Source: Saprospiraceae bacterium
GTDB taxonomy: Bacteria; Bacteroidota; Bacteroidia; Chitinophagales; Saprospiraceae
Direction: 5' to 3'
Assembly: GCA_016717265.1 (NCBI GenBank)
Contig: JADKFX010000001.1
Location: forward strand, 2,802,501-2,866,500
Length of the DNA: 64,000 bases
In this document: positions 1 through 9,393 of the stretch, piece by piece
Position numbering within the stretch: position 1 is the first letter of the stretch
Layout: every line of letters begins with the position of its first letter
Made by a program: the position numbers and the translations under genes
The notes under the pieces: model-generated
The model's input: only the letters and a program-made list of their open reading frames with translations
The model's database searches: none
What the model was told of the DNA's origin: nothing

Positions 1-1706
1 GCCTCCCCTGTTTCCTGAGTATAATCAGATTCAGGCACAGACCGTTTATTTCTATTCAACTGATAAAGTGTTGTAAAGTCTTTAAAATAAGTCTCCACAT
101 TAATATCCGTATTTTCACTTAAATCATATTCAAAGCCAAAAATTGCATGGCTCGCCTTTATCAAACTTGGACTTGTGATAAAACCAACAAATAAATTTAC
201 GATATCCCGTTCACTTACGGAACTCATTAAATTTTGTGTAAACAAACCACCTGCAGCTTTTAATCGCAAATCATTTGAAACATTATACTTTACACCAAAT
301 CGTGGTTCAATAGAGGTTTTTCCTAGAGAAGCATAATATTGAAGTCTAATACTTGGATCAATTACCCAGTTTCCTAAAACTGTACGATACTTTAAATATC
401 CAGCCAATTCTGTATTATTATCATTCTTAGTTATTGGTACTTTTAGAAAATTGGTAAAATTGAAATCCGTACTGTATGCATCAAACTCAACACCATACTT
501 AAATTCTGAATGAGCTCCAAAATAAGTAAAATCAATATTCGTTTGTAATCCCTTAATTTCACTTGATCGGGGTTCAGAATTCAACTCATTAAGTTGAATC
601 AAATATCTTGAATAAGCTATATTACCACCAATTATTAGGCTTGAATTTGTTGGTATTAATTTGAAGTTTGCACCACCACCAGAAGCATCCCAATCTAAAT
701 TTGCCAATCCTGTATAATTTACCTGATCATTAAAATTGAATCCAAACAAATTCAAAAAACTACCGTTACTTGCAATTGAAGAAATCTTCCCGTAAAAATC
801 ATGAAACTTGAAAGGCAAATTACTGGTTGAGGAATCAAATGCATATTTATAAAGCGTTTTTGAAGTTTGGTCAATAAACGAAGTTTTCCCTGTAAGTAAA
901 TAGGATGTTGACCCCCCTTTGTTTTCGTTAAATTTAGAAATAGGCCCTTCAATTAATGCTTTCGCTATAAAAGGACTAGCAGAAACTAAACCTGAAGTCC
1001 TGGTTTTATTTCCTTCTCTAGTCTTCATATCAATAATTGCCGAAATCCTACCTCCATATTCTGCTGGAAACCCACCTGTTAATACATCCACAGAACGAAT
1101 GACCTCTGTTTCAAAGACAGAAAAAATACCAATGGAATGAAATGGGTTAAATATTGTCATTCCATCTAATAAAATTCTATTTTGAACTGGTGAACCACCT
1201 CGAATATAAATTTGACCTCCCTGATCACCTGTACTTACAACGCCCGGTATAATTTGCAGATATTGGGCAATATCAGCTTCACCCCCTGTTGAAGGTAAGG
1301 CCTTAATTTCTTTCGGGGTCACTGTTAATGTAGAAATTTTAACTTCAGTTCGAGCTTGTTGTTTCTTGCCAGATACACTCACTTCTCCTAATAATGTACT
1401 AGATTCTGATAAAAATATTTGCTTGTTAATAATCTGATTTCCCTTGATTGAAATTTCCACTTTAAAGGTATCAAATCCAATATATGAAGCGAATAATACA
1501 TAGTCCCCTTTAGGTACTGCCGCGATATTAAAAAATCCGAGATTATCAGATAAGGCACCATATTTACTACCCTCTAAATATACAGACGTAAATCCAAGCG
1601 GTTCACCTGTATTTTTATTGTAGATATTTCCACGAATATCAGATTTTTGCGCAAAAACATTTATTACTGTAAATATGCACAAAAAGAGTGGTAATGATTT
1701 AAGCAT
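1..1706 (-). CDS. TonB-dependent receptor, N-terminal part (3' end beyond window)
   Basis: Read from an ATG at 1706, the frame stays open to the window edge, so the last part of the barrel is missing. It starts with a signal peptide (MLKSLPLFLCIFTVINVFAQ). A carboxypeptidase-regulatory-like beta-sandwich follows at about residues 22-105 (DIRGNIYNKNTGEPLGFTSV). The plug comes next, with an IRGGSPVQNRILLDGM stretch typical of these receptors, and then barrel strands rich in aromatic residues. The family sits in the outer membrane and imports large substrates using TonB energy; the substrate cannot be read from the sequence. No SusD partner lies next to it, which argues against a classical polysaccharide locus. 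A -7 element (CAAAAGTA, minus strand) lies 18 bases upstream of the start. The class is certain, the ligand unknown. Confidence 0.93.
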   Translation of the reverse strand, partial: MLKSLPLFLCIFTVINVFAQKSDIRGNIYNKNTGEPLGFTSVYLEGSKYGALSDNLGFFNIAAVPKGDYVLFASYIGFDTFKVEISIKGNQIINKQIFLSESSTLLGEVSVSGKKQQARTEVKISTLTVTPKEIKALPSTGGEADIAQYLQIIPGVVSTGDQGGQIYIRGGSPVQNRILLDGMTIFNPFHSIGIFSVFETEVIRSVDVLTGGFPAEYGGRISAIIDMKTREGNKTRTSGLVSASPFIAKALIEGPISKFNENKGGSTSYLLTGKTSFIDQTSKTLYKYAFDSSTSNLPFKFHDFYGKISSIASNGSFLNLFGFNFNDQVNYTGLANLDWDASGGGANFKLIPTNSSLIIGGNIAYSRYLIQLNELNSEPRSSEIKGLQTNIDFTYFGAHSEFKYGVEFDAYSTDFNFTNFLKVPITKNDNNTELAGYLKYRTVLGNWVIDPSIRLQYYASLGKTSIEPRFGVKYNVSNDLRLKAAGGLFTQNLMSSVSERDIVNLFVGFITSPSLIKASHAIFGFEYDLSENTDINVETYFKDFTTLYQLNRNKRSVPESDYTQETGE

Positions 1707-1724
1707 CAGATTTCGTTTAGCCTG

Positions 1725-1732
1725 CAAAAGTA
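1725..1732 (-). promoter_or_regulatory. Bacteroidota -7 promoter element
   Basis: Minus-strand TACTTTTG matches TAnnTTTG and is followed by C. It lies 18 bases before the ATG of the TonB-dependent receptor. No clear -33 TTG box was identified. Confidence 0.5.
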
Positions 1733-1808
1733 CAATTTCATCAAGTATTAAAATCATATTTAACATCTTATACTAAACGATCTAATCTAAACTGTTGTTA
1801 ATTGCTTA

Positions 1809-2936
1809 ATGCCACCTAAAATCCATAAATCATTTCAGGGTATCCAGTATTACTTCGATTCTAGTGATAACTCACATAAAAGTTTGTATGATAGACTATT
1901 ACGCTTATTTAAAGAGTTACTTTTAGCCTCTTCCGGAGATGTAAATTATACGCTTGATTGGCTTCAGGAACTGGACCGCAAGTTTGGAATCTTTAAATTA
2001 AACTATGGAATGTCAGATTTTTTTGAAGAGCTTAAGAAAAACGGTCTCCTTCAGGAAACGAATGCTATAAATTCTCAATATAGTCCATCTAGTAAATTAG
2101 AAATAGAAATTCGAAAAAATGCATTTGAATCACTCTTCGGGAAAATAAGAAAAAGTAGTTTAGGTAAACATAAAACAAAACAAACGGGAGCTGGAGATGA
2201 AAATTCAGAAAGCATTAGGCCATTTCAATATGGAGATAACTTTCAACAAATCAATACTCAGGAATCTATAAAAAATGCATTTATACGAAATGGTGCAGCG
2301 TTGTTTCAATTAAATGAGTCGGATTTAATTTCTCATGAGCGATTTCAACAAGCACAATGCAGTACCGTTTTGATGATAGATATATCTCATTCAATGATAC
2401 TTTATGGGGAGGATAGAATTACACCTGCTAAAAAAGTAGCACTCGCTTTATCACATATGATCCAGAACTACTATCCAAAAGATAAATTGGACTTTGTAGT
2501 TTTTGGTGATGATGCCTGGCAAGTTGAATTAAAAGATTTACCCTATTTGGAAGTGGGACCCTATCATACAAATACAGTAGCTGGATTGAATTTAGCGATT
2601 GAAATTTTAAATAAACGAAAAACTGCAAATAAGCATATAATGATGATAACAGATGGAAAACCAAGCTGTATCAAACGAGGAAAAGAATACTATAAAAATT
2701 CATTTGGATTAGATCGAATCATCGTATCAAGAACATTAGCCTTAGCTCGTAAATGCAGAAAACAAAATATTGATGTGACTACATTTATGGTTACTACGGA
2801 TCCTTATCTTGTAGAATTTGTAGAACAATTTTCAAAAGAAGCAAATGGAAAAGCACTGTACACGAATTTAGATGGTTTAGGTGAACATATTTTAATTAAT
2901 TACGAAAGTAATAAACGAAAAAAAACGGGTAGATGA
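1809..2936 (+). CDS. vWA domain protein paired with AAA+ ATPase
   Basis: This 375-residue protein has no signal peptide or membrane segment, so it is probably cytoplasmic. Residues 185-365 form a von Willebrand A domain with a complete metal-ion-dependent adhesion site: D191-I-S193-H-S195, a Thr near 254-256, and T281-D282-G. The N-terminal 130 residues look helical and match no domain I can name. Residues 120-180 are polar and probably a linker. The stop overlaps the next gene's start by four bases (ATGA), so the two are translationally coupled. vWA proteins of this kind act with MoxR/ChlI-type AAA+ ATPases as metal-dependent chaperone or chelatase pairs, for example CoxE/CoxD and ChlD/ChlI. 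No porphyrin or CO-dehydrogenase genes are nearby, so the client is unknown. Confidence 0.88.
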   Translation: MPPKIHKSFQGIQYYFDSSDNSHKSLYDRLLRLFKELLLASSGDVNYTLDWLQELDRKFGIFKLNYGMSDFFEELKKNGLLQETNAINSQYSPSSKLEIEIRKNAFESLFGKIRKSSLGKHKTKQTGAGDENSESIRPFQYGDNFQQINTQESIKNAFIRNGAALFQLNESDLISHERFQQAQCSTVLMIDISHSMILYGEDRITPAKKVALALSHMIQNYYPKDKLDFVVFGDDAWQVELKDLPYLEVGPYHTNTVAGLNLAIEILNKRKTANKHIMMITDGKPSCIKRGKEYYKNSFGLDRIIVSRTLALARKCRKQNIDVTTFMVTTDPYLVEFVEQFSKEANGKALYTNLDGLGEHILINYESNKRKKTGR

Positions 2937-4390
2937 AAGCAAAGACATTAGGAGAACTTAAAAAATCAGGCTATCAATATCGAGGTATTCGAGAAGAATT
3001 GAGGTCCAATTTAATTCAAAAGCTAAAACGAAAAGAACCTATTTTCGACGGAATCTATGGATATGATCATACGGTAATTCCAGATGTTGAAAGGGCCATC
3101 CTGAGTGGGCATAATATTTTATTCCTAGGTTTAAGAGGTCAGGCTAAAACCAGAATGGCAAGACTTCTTTCAAAGCTTCTGGACGAACATATTCCAATCA
3201 TTCAAGGAAGTGAAATAAATGACGATCCATTGCATCCAATAAGTAAGTATGCAATAGAACAAATTGCTTTACTAGGTGATCAATGTCCGATTGAGTGGAT
3301 CGGTCAAGCTCAAAGATATGTTGAAAAATTAGCAACACCGGATGTTAGTATCGCCGATTTAATTGGTGATTTGGATCCCATTAAAGCAGCTCAAAAAAAG
3401 ATTTCATACGACAATGAATTTGCAATACATTTTGGCTTGATTCCAAGGTCTAACAGATCCATTTTTGTAATCAATGAACTTTCAGATTTACAAGCAAGAA
3501 TCCAAGTTGCCTTATTTAATATTTTGGAAGAAAATGATCTACAAATTCGGGGATTTAAAATAAAACTTCCATTGGACATCTTTTTTATGTTTACTGCGAA
3601 TCCTGAAGATTATACGCAGCGAGGTACTATTATCACGCCATTGAAAGATCGAATTGAAAGTCAAATATTAACCCATTATCCGGATGATATTGAAACTGCA
3701 TTGAAAATAAGTTTACAGGAAGCAAGTATGCCAACAAATACTGAGCACTCCATTTATATCCCAAATTTAATGCATCGAATCATAGAACAGATTTCCTTCA
3801 CAGCCAGAGAAAGCGATTTGATTGATGATAAAAGTGGTATTTCAGCACGGCTCAGTATCGCCGCTATTGAATTACTACATAGTGCTATAGAACGCAGAAT
3901 GATTCTAAATAATGAGAAAAAAGGGACCGCAAGGTTAGCTGATCTACTATCGATTGTACCAGCATTAACAGGAAAGATGGAATTAGTGTATGAAGGGGAA
4001 CAAATGGGAGCTTATGATGTCGCCCTTAGTTTAATAAACGAATCTATTTTAAATCAGGTTGCTCCCAATTTCCCGCCAATTCAAAGCGGCACGAAGATGA
4101 AAACAGTAAACCCATATCAACAAATTAGTGATTGGTTTTCAAAAGGCAATCATATTGCTATCGGCATGGAGGATTCTGAGGCTCTTTATCAGAAGGTAAT
4201 AACAAGCATCCCTGAAACAAAATCATTTTTAAAAACTATAGATAAAAAGGACCATAATTTAGGTATTGAATGTATTTTACATATTATATCAGGAGCGAAT
4301 ATAATTCAGAAGGAATGGCTAGACCAAAGGATCACCTTTAAAGACCAATTGACAAGTATGCTAAGTGATTTAGATTTATCTTCTAACTAA
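2933..4390 (+). CDS. MoxR/ChlI-type AAA+ ATPase
   Basis: This 485-residue AAA+ protein is the likely partner of the preceding vWA protein, whose last codons overlap its start. The Walker A is GLRGQAKT (66-73), the MoxR-like GxxGxAKT form. The Walker B segment reads IFVINE (177-182), with Asn181 where most AAA+ proteins have Asp, followed by the catalytic Glu182. Sensor 1 is the Asn in FTANPEDY (223). The C-terminal 200 residues are helical and look like the lid domain plus an extension. From memory, close relatives annotated as magnesium chelatase or sigma-54-interacting proteins share the NE Walker B, so it may be a family trait. The likely role is ATP-driven remodelling of an unknown client; a transcription-factor role is not supported because no DNA-binding domain is visible. 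Confidence 0.88.
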   Translation: MKAKTLGELKKSGYQYRGIREELRSNLIQKLKRKEPIFDGIYGYDHTVIPDVERAILSGHNILFLGLRGQAKTRMARLLSKLLDEHIPIIQGSEINDDPLHPISKYAIEQIALLGDQCPIEWIGQAQRYVEKLATPDVSIADLIGDLDPIKAAQKKISYDNEFAIHFGLIPRSNRSIFVINELSDLQARIQVALFNILEENDLQIRGFKIKLPLDIFFMFTANPEDYTQRGTIITPLKDRIESQILTHYPDDIETALKISLQEASMPTNTEHSIYIPNLMHRIIEQISFTARESDLIDDKSGISARLSIAAIELLHSAIERRMILNNEKKGTARLADLLSIVPALTGKMELVYEGEQMGAYDVALSLINESILNQVAPNFPPIQSGTKMKTVNPYQQISDWFSKGNHIAIGMEDSEALYQKVITSIPETKSFLKTIDKKDHNLGIECILHIISGANIIQKEWLDQRITFKDQLTSMLSDLDLSSN

Positions 4391-4469
4391 TTTAAACGGC
4401 AAAAAACTCGTTTAATCGAATTTCCTTAGAATCTAGTCGTTTTATGGCCTGTATGCTTTTATATTAAAT

Positions 4470-4477
4470 TATCTTTG
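4470..4477 (+). promoter_or_regulatory. Bacteroidota -7 promoter element for the lepB operon
   Basis: TATCTTTG followed by C, 38 bases before the GTG start of the signal peptidase gene, in the gap after the AAA+ gene. Confidence 0.5.
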
Positions 4478-4515
4478 CTTCTGAACTAGAATTTCCATCA
4501 GATAAATTTTAAATT

Positions 4516-6081
4516 GTGAATATATTAATCTTTTTATTAGTTAGTTATATATTATTGTGTTTTAGTCTGAGCTTAATATTTAGAAAATCAGGAATTGAGG
4601 TTTCTAAAGCTTGGATACCTGGAGTTAATTTTGGAGCCTGGTGCAAGCTTATTGGAAGAAACCCAAAGCATGCATGGTGGTTGTTATTTCCAATTGTAAA
4701 TTTCTTCATTTTTGCTGCGATGTGTATTGATTTAGTTAAATCATTTGGCAAAATGAGCTTTATGGATTCTGTGCTGGCTGTAGTCTATCCTCCATTAGCT
4801 TTTTATTTAATTGGAAATAATGATAAAAACCAATTTATTGAACCAGGTTATCTAAAAGAAAAGGAATATTTTGATGCACTCCATAGTGCGCAAAAAAACA
4901 AGGATTGGACCAAAGTAAACAAACTCCAAGCAAGCAATAAATATGCTCGAGGTACATTCCGAGAATGGATAGAATCTATCATTTTTGCAGTTTTTGCTGC
5001 AGCTTTTATCAGAATGTTCTTAATAGAAGCCTATGTTATTCCAACCCCTTCGATGGAAGGCAGCCTGAAGGTTGGTGATTTTCTTTTTGTGAGTAAAGCA
5101 CATTATGGTATTCGTACTCCAATGACCATTGCTATGATTCCATTGTTACATAACAGAATTCCAAAATTAGATATTGAGTCTTATTTTACAAAGCCATCAT
5201 TACCTTATTTTAGACTTCCTGCAATAACAGAAGTCAAAAGAAATGACCCCTTTGTATTCAATTGGCCTGTAGGAGACAGCGTTTATGTTACTCCAACCAG
5301 AAGTTGGACAGCTTTCCAAGTTAAAACACAACCAGATGCTGCAAGAGAATGCCAAGGCTTACCTTTAGTGGTAAGACCATTAGATAAAAAAGACCATTAT
5401 ATTAAACGTTGTGTTGGAATCCCAGGCGACAGTTTACAACTTATTGATAGACAACTATATATTAATGGTAAACCCGCTCAAAACCCAGAGCATATGCAGT
5501 ATTTATATCAGGTCAGTTCAACGACCACCTCATTAAATACTAAGAAATTAGAATCCTGGGGAATCAATACAAAAGATCCTTATTTTAAATCAGGCTACGT
5601 ATTTTTAGATCTTGACCAATATAATAAAGTTAAAGCTATGGGTCAAGATGTTACGGTTAGTCCATTTAGTTATCCTGATAAAAACACTTTTCCGCATGAC
5701 CCTGAGCATTTTCCGAATTGGAATTTTGATAATTTCGGCCCCATTTGGATTCCAAAAAAAGGTGTAACTGTTAATATTGGAATAGAGAATATTGCGCTTT
5801 TTAGTCGAATTATCTCAGTTTATGAAAATAACAAACTTGAGATAAACGATAAATCCATAATAATTAATGGTACACCTACAAGTCAATATACATTTAAACA
5901 AGATTATTATTGGGCAATGGGAGATAATAGACATAATTCAGAAGATTCGAGAGCTTGGGGGTTTGTACCTTTTGACCATGTTGTAGGAAAACCACTATTC
6001 ATTTGGTTTAGTCTTAAAAATGGCAATTTTTCTGAAGGTATAAACTGGAAAAGAATTTTTACATCTACAAATAAATTATAG
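4516..6081 (+). CDS. lepB: signal peptidase I (long Bacteroidota form)
   Basis: This is a 521-residue type I leader peptidase, which cleaves Sec and Tat signal peptides at the outer face of the inner membrane. Hydrophobic segments lie near residues 3-23, 52-74 and 155-177, the last leading straight into the catalytic box PTPSMEGSL with nucleophile Ser179. The general base is Lys297 in YIKRCVGIPGD, and the conserved GDN box is at 469-471 (MGDNRHNSEDSRAWG). The length is well above the roughly 320 residues of E. coli LepB. The extra material is an N-terminal membrane region and insertions between the Lys box and the GDN box; long forms are usual in Bacteroidota. The start is GTG; the hydrophobic segment beginning at once supports it. 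It is the first gene of a tight operon. Confidence 0.95.
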   Translation: MNILIFLLVSYILLCFSLSLIFRKSGIEVSKAWIPGVNFGAWCKLIGRNPKHAWWLLFPIVNFFIFAAMCIDLVKSFGKMSFMDSVLAVVYPPLAFYLIGNNDKNQFIEPGYLKEKEYFDALHSAQKNKDWTKVNKLQASNKYARGTFREWIESIIFAVFAAAFIRMFLIEAYVIPTPSMEGSLKVGDFLFVSKAHYGIRTPMTIAMIPLLHNRIPKLDIESYFTKPSLPYFRLPAITEVKRNDPFVFNWPVGDSVYVTPTRSWTAFQVKTQPDAARECQGLPLVVRPLDKKDHYIKRCVGIPGDSLQLIDRQLYINGKPAQNPEHMQYLYQVSSTTTSLNTKKLESWGINTKDPYFKSGYVFLDLDQYNKVKAMGQDVTVSPFSYPDKNTFPHDPEHFPNWNFDNFGPIWIPKKGVTVNIGIENIALFSRIISVYENNKLEINDKSIIINGTPTSQYTFKQDYYWAMGDNRHNSEDSRAWGFVPFDHVVGKPLFIWFSLKNGNFSEGINWKRIFTSTNKL

Positions 6082-6082
6082 T

Positions 6083-6958
6083 TTGAAATTTCTAAATGTC
6101 TTATGGTGTGTTATACTATCTCAAGTTTTAATTGCACAATTACCGAATACTTCTTTATTCAGTTTGCAAATTGAAAATTCAAAGGATTCTAATTGGATTA
6201 TTAGAAAAGTGGAATTCCTTTCAAACTTTAATCCAGCTTCGTATAATAACCAACCTTTTTTAGTAAATGAGGATTTAATGCTTGCAAGTATTAAATTAAA
6301 GACTTCCGATAATACAGAGATTTACAAATTTGATTTACAGAAAAAATCATACTCTAATCTTACTAAAAGTAGCGCTAGTGAATATTCTCCGAGATGTTCA
6401 AGCGCTCTTTTAAATTCGTTTACATGTGTTCAGGTTCCTCGCGATGATACCAGTAAACAAGATTTAATACAAATGAATTTGGAAACTGGAAATATTGATA
6501 AGTATATTTTTAAAAATAAAGGCAAAATAGGTTATTACAGACATATAAAAGATAAAGAATGGGCATGCTACCTTGTTGATCAACCGCATATTTTAGGAAT
6601 TTGCAATGAAGATCGGTCAACGAAGAAAATATTTGCTTCTTCTATTGGCCGCTGCTTTGAAATTATGAATGGTCGTGAAATTATTTTTGTCCATAAAATA
6701 ACGGATGAACTTTGGCAACTTAAATCTTATAATATCTTAACGGAAAAATCAAATCTTTTAGCGACGATGCCTAAAGGAACTGAAGACTTTGTTCTGGATG
6801 AATACAACCAAGTAATTTGTGCATCTGGAAGTAAATTATTGCGTTTGAATAGACCGCAAGGTTGGCACGTTTTGGTAGATTTATTGCCTTTAAATATTGA
6901 TAAAATAACACGTCTTGCATTGTATAAAAATAGAATTATTTTGGTCAGTTTAAATTAA
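6083..6958 (+). CDS. secreted beta-propeller-like protein, unknown function
   Basis: This 291-residue protein has an N-terminal signal peptide (MKFLNVLWCVILSQVLIAQ) and no T9SS tail or lipobox, so it is probably periplasmic or surface-exposed. The start is TTG, one base after the lepB stop; no ATG fits the signal peptide. The body has repeated short strand-rich units of the type FDLQKKSYSNLTKSSASEYSP and YNILTEKSNLLATMPKGTEDF. These resemble TolB/PD40-type propeller blades that describe a state and then a value. No catalytic residues are evident. It lies between signal peptidase I and a BtuF-like protein in one transcript. The function is not recognisable; the propeller call rests on pattern only. 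Confidence 0.75.
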   Translation: MKFLNVLWCVILSQVLIAQLPNTSLFSLQIENSKDSNWIIRKVEFLSNFNPASYNNQPFLVNEDLMLASIKLKTSDNTEIYKFDLQKKSYSNLTKSSASEYSPRCSSALLNSFTCVQVPRDDTSKQDLIQMNLETGNIDKYIFKNKGKIGYYRHIKDKEWACYLVDQPHILGICNEDRSTKKIFASSIGRCFEIMNGREIIFVHKITDELWQLKSYNILTEKSNLLATMPKGTEDFVLDEYNQVICASGSKLLRLNRPQGWHVLVDLLPLNIDKITRLALYKNRIILVSLN

Positions 6959-6960
6959 TT

Positions 6961-7749
6961 ATGATTCTAATTCAAGGCAAAATAGACTCATTCAACCCAA
7001 GTTTCCATTTTAAAAGAATTATTAGTCTAGTACCTTCCATTACCTGGCTCTTATATGATTACAAATTAGCATCAAACTTAATCGCGGTAACAAAATTTTG
7101 TGAAATTCCAGAACAATTCAATTCTACTACGATACGGATTGGAGGAACCAAAAATCCTGACCTCGATAAAATACGCCTGTTGAAACCAGATTTAATTATT
7201 GCAAATAAAGAAGAAAACAATAAGACTGATGTTGAAGCTTTATCAAAAGATTCGGTAGTCTATCTTTCTGATATTTTTGATTTAGATAGCATGTATCAAA
7301 TGATGGCAGAACTTGGAATTTTAACTGGTATGTCGAATATTGCGAATCAATGGATTCAAAATATTAAAGATCGATATAATTTATTTAAATCAAATGCGTT
7401 ATTTCCGCATAAATTTAATATAGTATACTTAATTTGGAGAGCACCTTATATGACTGTCGGAAGGGATACATTTATTCATTATATGCTTTTGCAAGCAGGT
7501 TTCGTTAATATTTTTTCAGAATACCAAAGATATCCACAGATAAACTTGAATGATATTCAATTTAGGAATCCTGATGCTATCTTTCTATCTTCGGAACCAT
7601 ACCCATTTAAGCATCATCATCAAATTGAATTTTTGCCAATTAAAAGTACCCTTGTGGATGGGCGAATGTTTTCGTGGTATGGCACTTATACAATTCGGAG
7701 TTTTGATTATCTTAATGCCTTGAAACAAAGTTTAAATAACAATCTATGA
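6961..7749 (+). CDS. BtuF-like helical-backbone metal receptor protein without signal peptide
   Basis: This 262-residue protein has the BtuF/FepB-type fold. The N-terminal lobe opens with RIISLVPSITWLLYDY and is followed by RIGGTKNPDLDKIRLLKPDLIIA, the standard signature of cobalamin- and heme-binding receptors of ABC importers. A long backbone helix follows at about residues 110-135, then the second lobe. There is no signal peptide or lipobox, and the start is fixed two bases after the preceding stop, so export is not obvious. No ABC permease or ATPase gene for uptake is nearby. It may act as a cytosolic corrinoid or metal binder, or leave by a route I cannot see. Its stop overlaps the start of the subtilase gene by four bases (ATGA). 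Confidence 0.82.
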   Translation: MILIQGKIDSFNPSFHFKRIISLVPSITWLLYDYKLASNLIAVTKFCEIPEQFNSTTIRIGGTKNPDLDKIRLLKPDLIIANKEENNKTDVEALSKDSVVYLSDIFDLDSMYQMMAELGILTGMSNIANQWIQNIKDRYNLFKSNALFPHKFNIVYLIWRAPYMTVGRDTFIHYMLLQAGFVNIFSEYQRYPQINLNDIQFRNPDAIFLSSEPYPFKHHHQIEFLPIKSTLVDGRMFSWYGTYTIRSFDYLNALKQSLNNNL

Positions 7750-9341
7750 AGTTCAATTTTTACTTAATAATTTTGACTTTTCTAACAAATAGCCTTTATA
7801 GTCAAAATTCCATTTTAGCCCATCGATATACCGTTTCCCTTAAACCAGGTGTAACTTCATTCAAGGAGTCAAATACATCCAGTAGAAATTCGGTTATAAA
7901 AAATATTGAGTATTTAAATAGTTATCAAAACATATTATCCATTAGCTTTTATGATGACTTGAATCCAGAAGAAGAAAGTCAGTATTTAAAAAAGCATCCA
8001 GATATTTTAAATTTTCAAGCTGTTGTAAATTTCAAACAACGAGGTTGCAATCCAAATGACTCTGCATATTTGGCTCAATACAATATGGAGCTTATGAAAT
8101 TTGACGAAATCTGGTGCTATGCTACATCTGGCTTAAGCCCTTTTGGGGATACCATAGTGGTAGGTGCAATTGATAATGGATTTAGCTATTGGCTTACTGA
8201 CATGATTCCAAATATTTATGCAAATCGACTAGAAATACCTGATAATGGGAAAGATGACGATTTGAATGGGTACCGTGATGATTACTACGGTTTAAATGCT
8301 AAAATTAGTTCTGAAGGAGATAACCATCAAGGAGATACTCATGGCACAGAAGTGATTTCTGTAATCGGTGCAAAAGGAAATAATAGAGTTGGTATTAGTG
8401 GAACAAATCAAAATATTAAAATCTTATTATGCTCTGCAAATTCATCTGATGAATTAGTAAAATGTTATCATTATTTTGTTAAAATGAAACGGGATTATTT
8501 AAATTCTGGAGGCAACAAAGGTGCATTTATTGTAAGTTCTAATCTATCCGCCGGTTTTGATGCATTTCCCGATGATTTACCATTAGTTTGTCAAGCGTAT
8601 GATAGTTTAGGGAATGTTGGAATCTTAAATGCAGTAGCCACTATAAATGAGAATGAAAATATTGATATTGTAGGTGATGTCCCTGGTTTATGCCCTAGTT
8701 CTTCATTAATCGTTGTTACCAACACAAACCGTTCTGATCAGAAAGTTACAGATGCAGGATATAGCAAAGTTAATGTTGATTTAGGTGCTTGTGGGGAGGG
8801 TATTCCGATGTTAGATATTTCCGGAAATATCCGGGAGGAATCAGGGTGTTCCTTTTCGAGTCCACATGTGGCTGGTGCCATCTCTTTATTATATCAATTT
8901 TGTCCAAAACTGACCACTTTAAATAAAACAAAGCCACAGTCTGCAGTATCTGTATTGCACGACATACTTCTTAATTGTGGAGATCCTTTGTCAAGTTTAA
9001 AAGATGTAACTAAATCTGGAAACCGATTAAATATTTATAAAGCTTTAGTTTGTCTAAATAATTATTGCCAAGACAGTATAACAGATAAGCGACCGGTCGT
9101 CTTATATAATAATTTTGGATCAGGTCCTGTAAAATTGAAATTCACACCGGAGCAATTTGGAAAATATAACTTATTCATTTACAATAACTTAGGTCAATTT
9201 ATTCAGAAGCAAGAAATAAAGTATACCCCAGATGAAGATTATTATTTTTTAATTGATATAAATTCTTGGCCACCCGGTGTTTATCATGTTTATATCGAAG
9301 GATTAGATCTAAAATGGGGTGAAAGCCTAATAAAAATATAA
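7746..9341 (+). CDS. S8 (subtilisin-like) peptidase with T9SS sorting domain
   Basis: This is a 531-residue secreted serine protease. A signal peptide occupies residues 1-19, a likely inhibitor propeptide runs to about 110, and the catalytic domain spans about 115-430. The triad is readable as Asp143 (VGAIDNG), His199 (GDTHGTEV) and Ser369 in GCSFSSPHVAG, which replaces the commoner GTSMATPHVAG. An oxyanion Asn is present in VSSNLSAG. The last 75 residues (LFIYNNLGQFIQ, then GVYHVYIEG) match a T9SS type A sorting domain, so the enzyme should be translocated across the outer membrane and be anchored or released. It is the last gene of the lepB operon. The substrate is unknown. Confidence 0.93.
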   Translation: MKFNFYLIILTFLTNSLYSQNSILAHRYTVSLKPGVTSFKESNTSSRNSVIKNIEYLNSYQNILSISFYDDLNPEEESQYLKKHPDILNFQAVVNFKQRGCNPNDSAYLAQYNMELMKFDEIWCYATSGLSPFGDTIVVGAIDNGFSYWLTDMIPNIYANRLEIPDNGKDDDLNGYRDDYYGLNAKISSEGDNHQGDTHGTEVISVIGAKGNNRVGISGTNQNIKILLCSANSSDELVKCYHYFVKMKRDYLNSGGNKGAFIVSSNLSAGFDAFPDDLPLVCQAYDSLGNVGILNAVATINENENIDIVGDVPGLCPSSSLIVVTNTNRSDQKVTDAGYSKVNVDLGACGEGIPMLDISGNIREESGCSFSSPHVAGAISLLYQFCPKLTTLNKTKPQSAVSVLHDILLNCGDPLSSLKDVTKSGNRLNIYKALVCLNNYCQDSITDKRPVVLYNNFGSGPVKLKFTPEQFGKYNLFIYNNLGQFIQKQEIKYTPDEDYYFLIDINSWPPGVYHVYIEGLDLKWGESLIKI

Positions 9342-9368
9342 TATCCTTTTTATTCTCAAATATTTCTG

Positions 9369-9376
9369 TAATTTTG
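9369..9376 (+). promoter_or_regulatory. Bacteroidota -7 promoter element for tRNA-Arg and rpmB operon
   Basis: TAATTTTG followed by CC ends 17 bases before the first base of the tRNA, a good distance for transcription starting just upstream of the mature 5' end. Confidence 0.55.
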
Positions 9377-9393
9377 CCGTCTATTTTTAAAAG

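Noticed and set aside
919..1140. 73-codon plus-strand frame inside the TonB-dependent receptor
   Set aside because: It is antisense to well-conserved plug codons (IRGGSPVQNRILLDGM lies just beyond), so the minus strand is the coding one.
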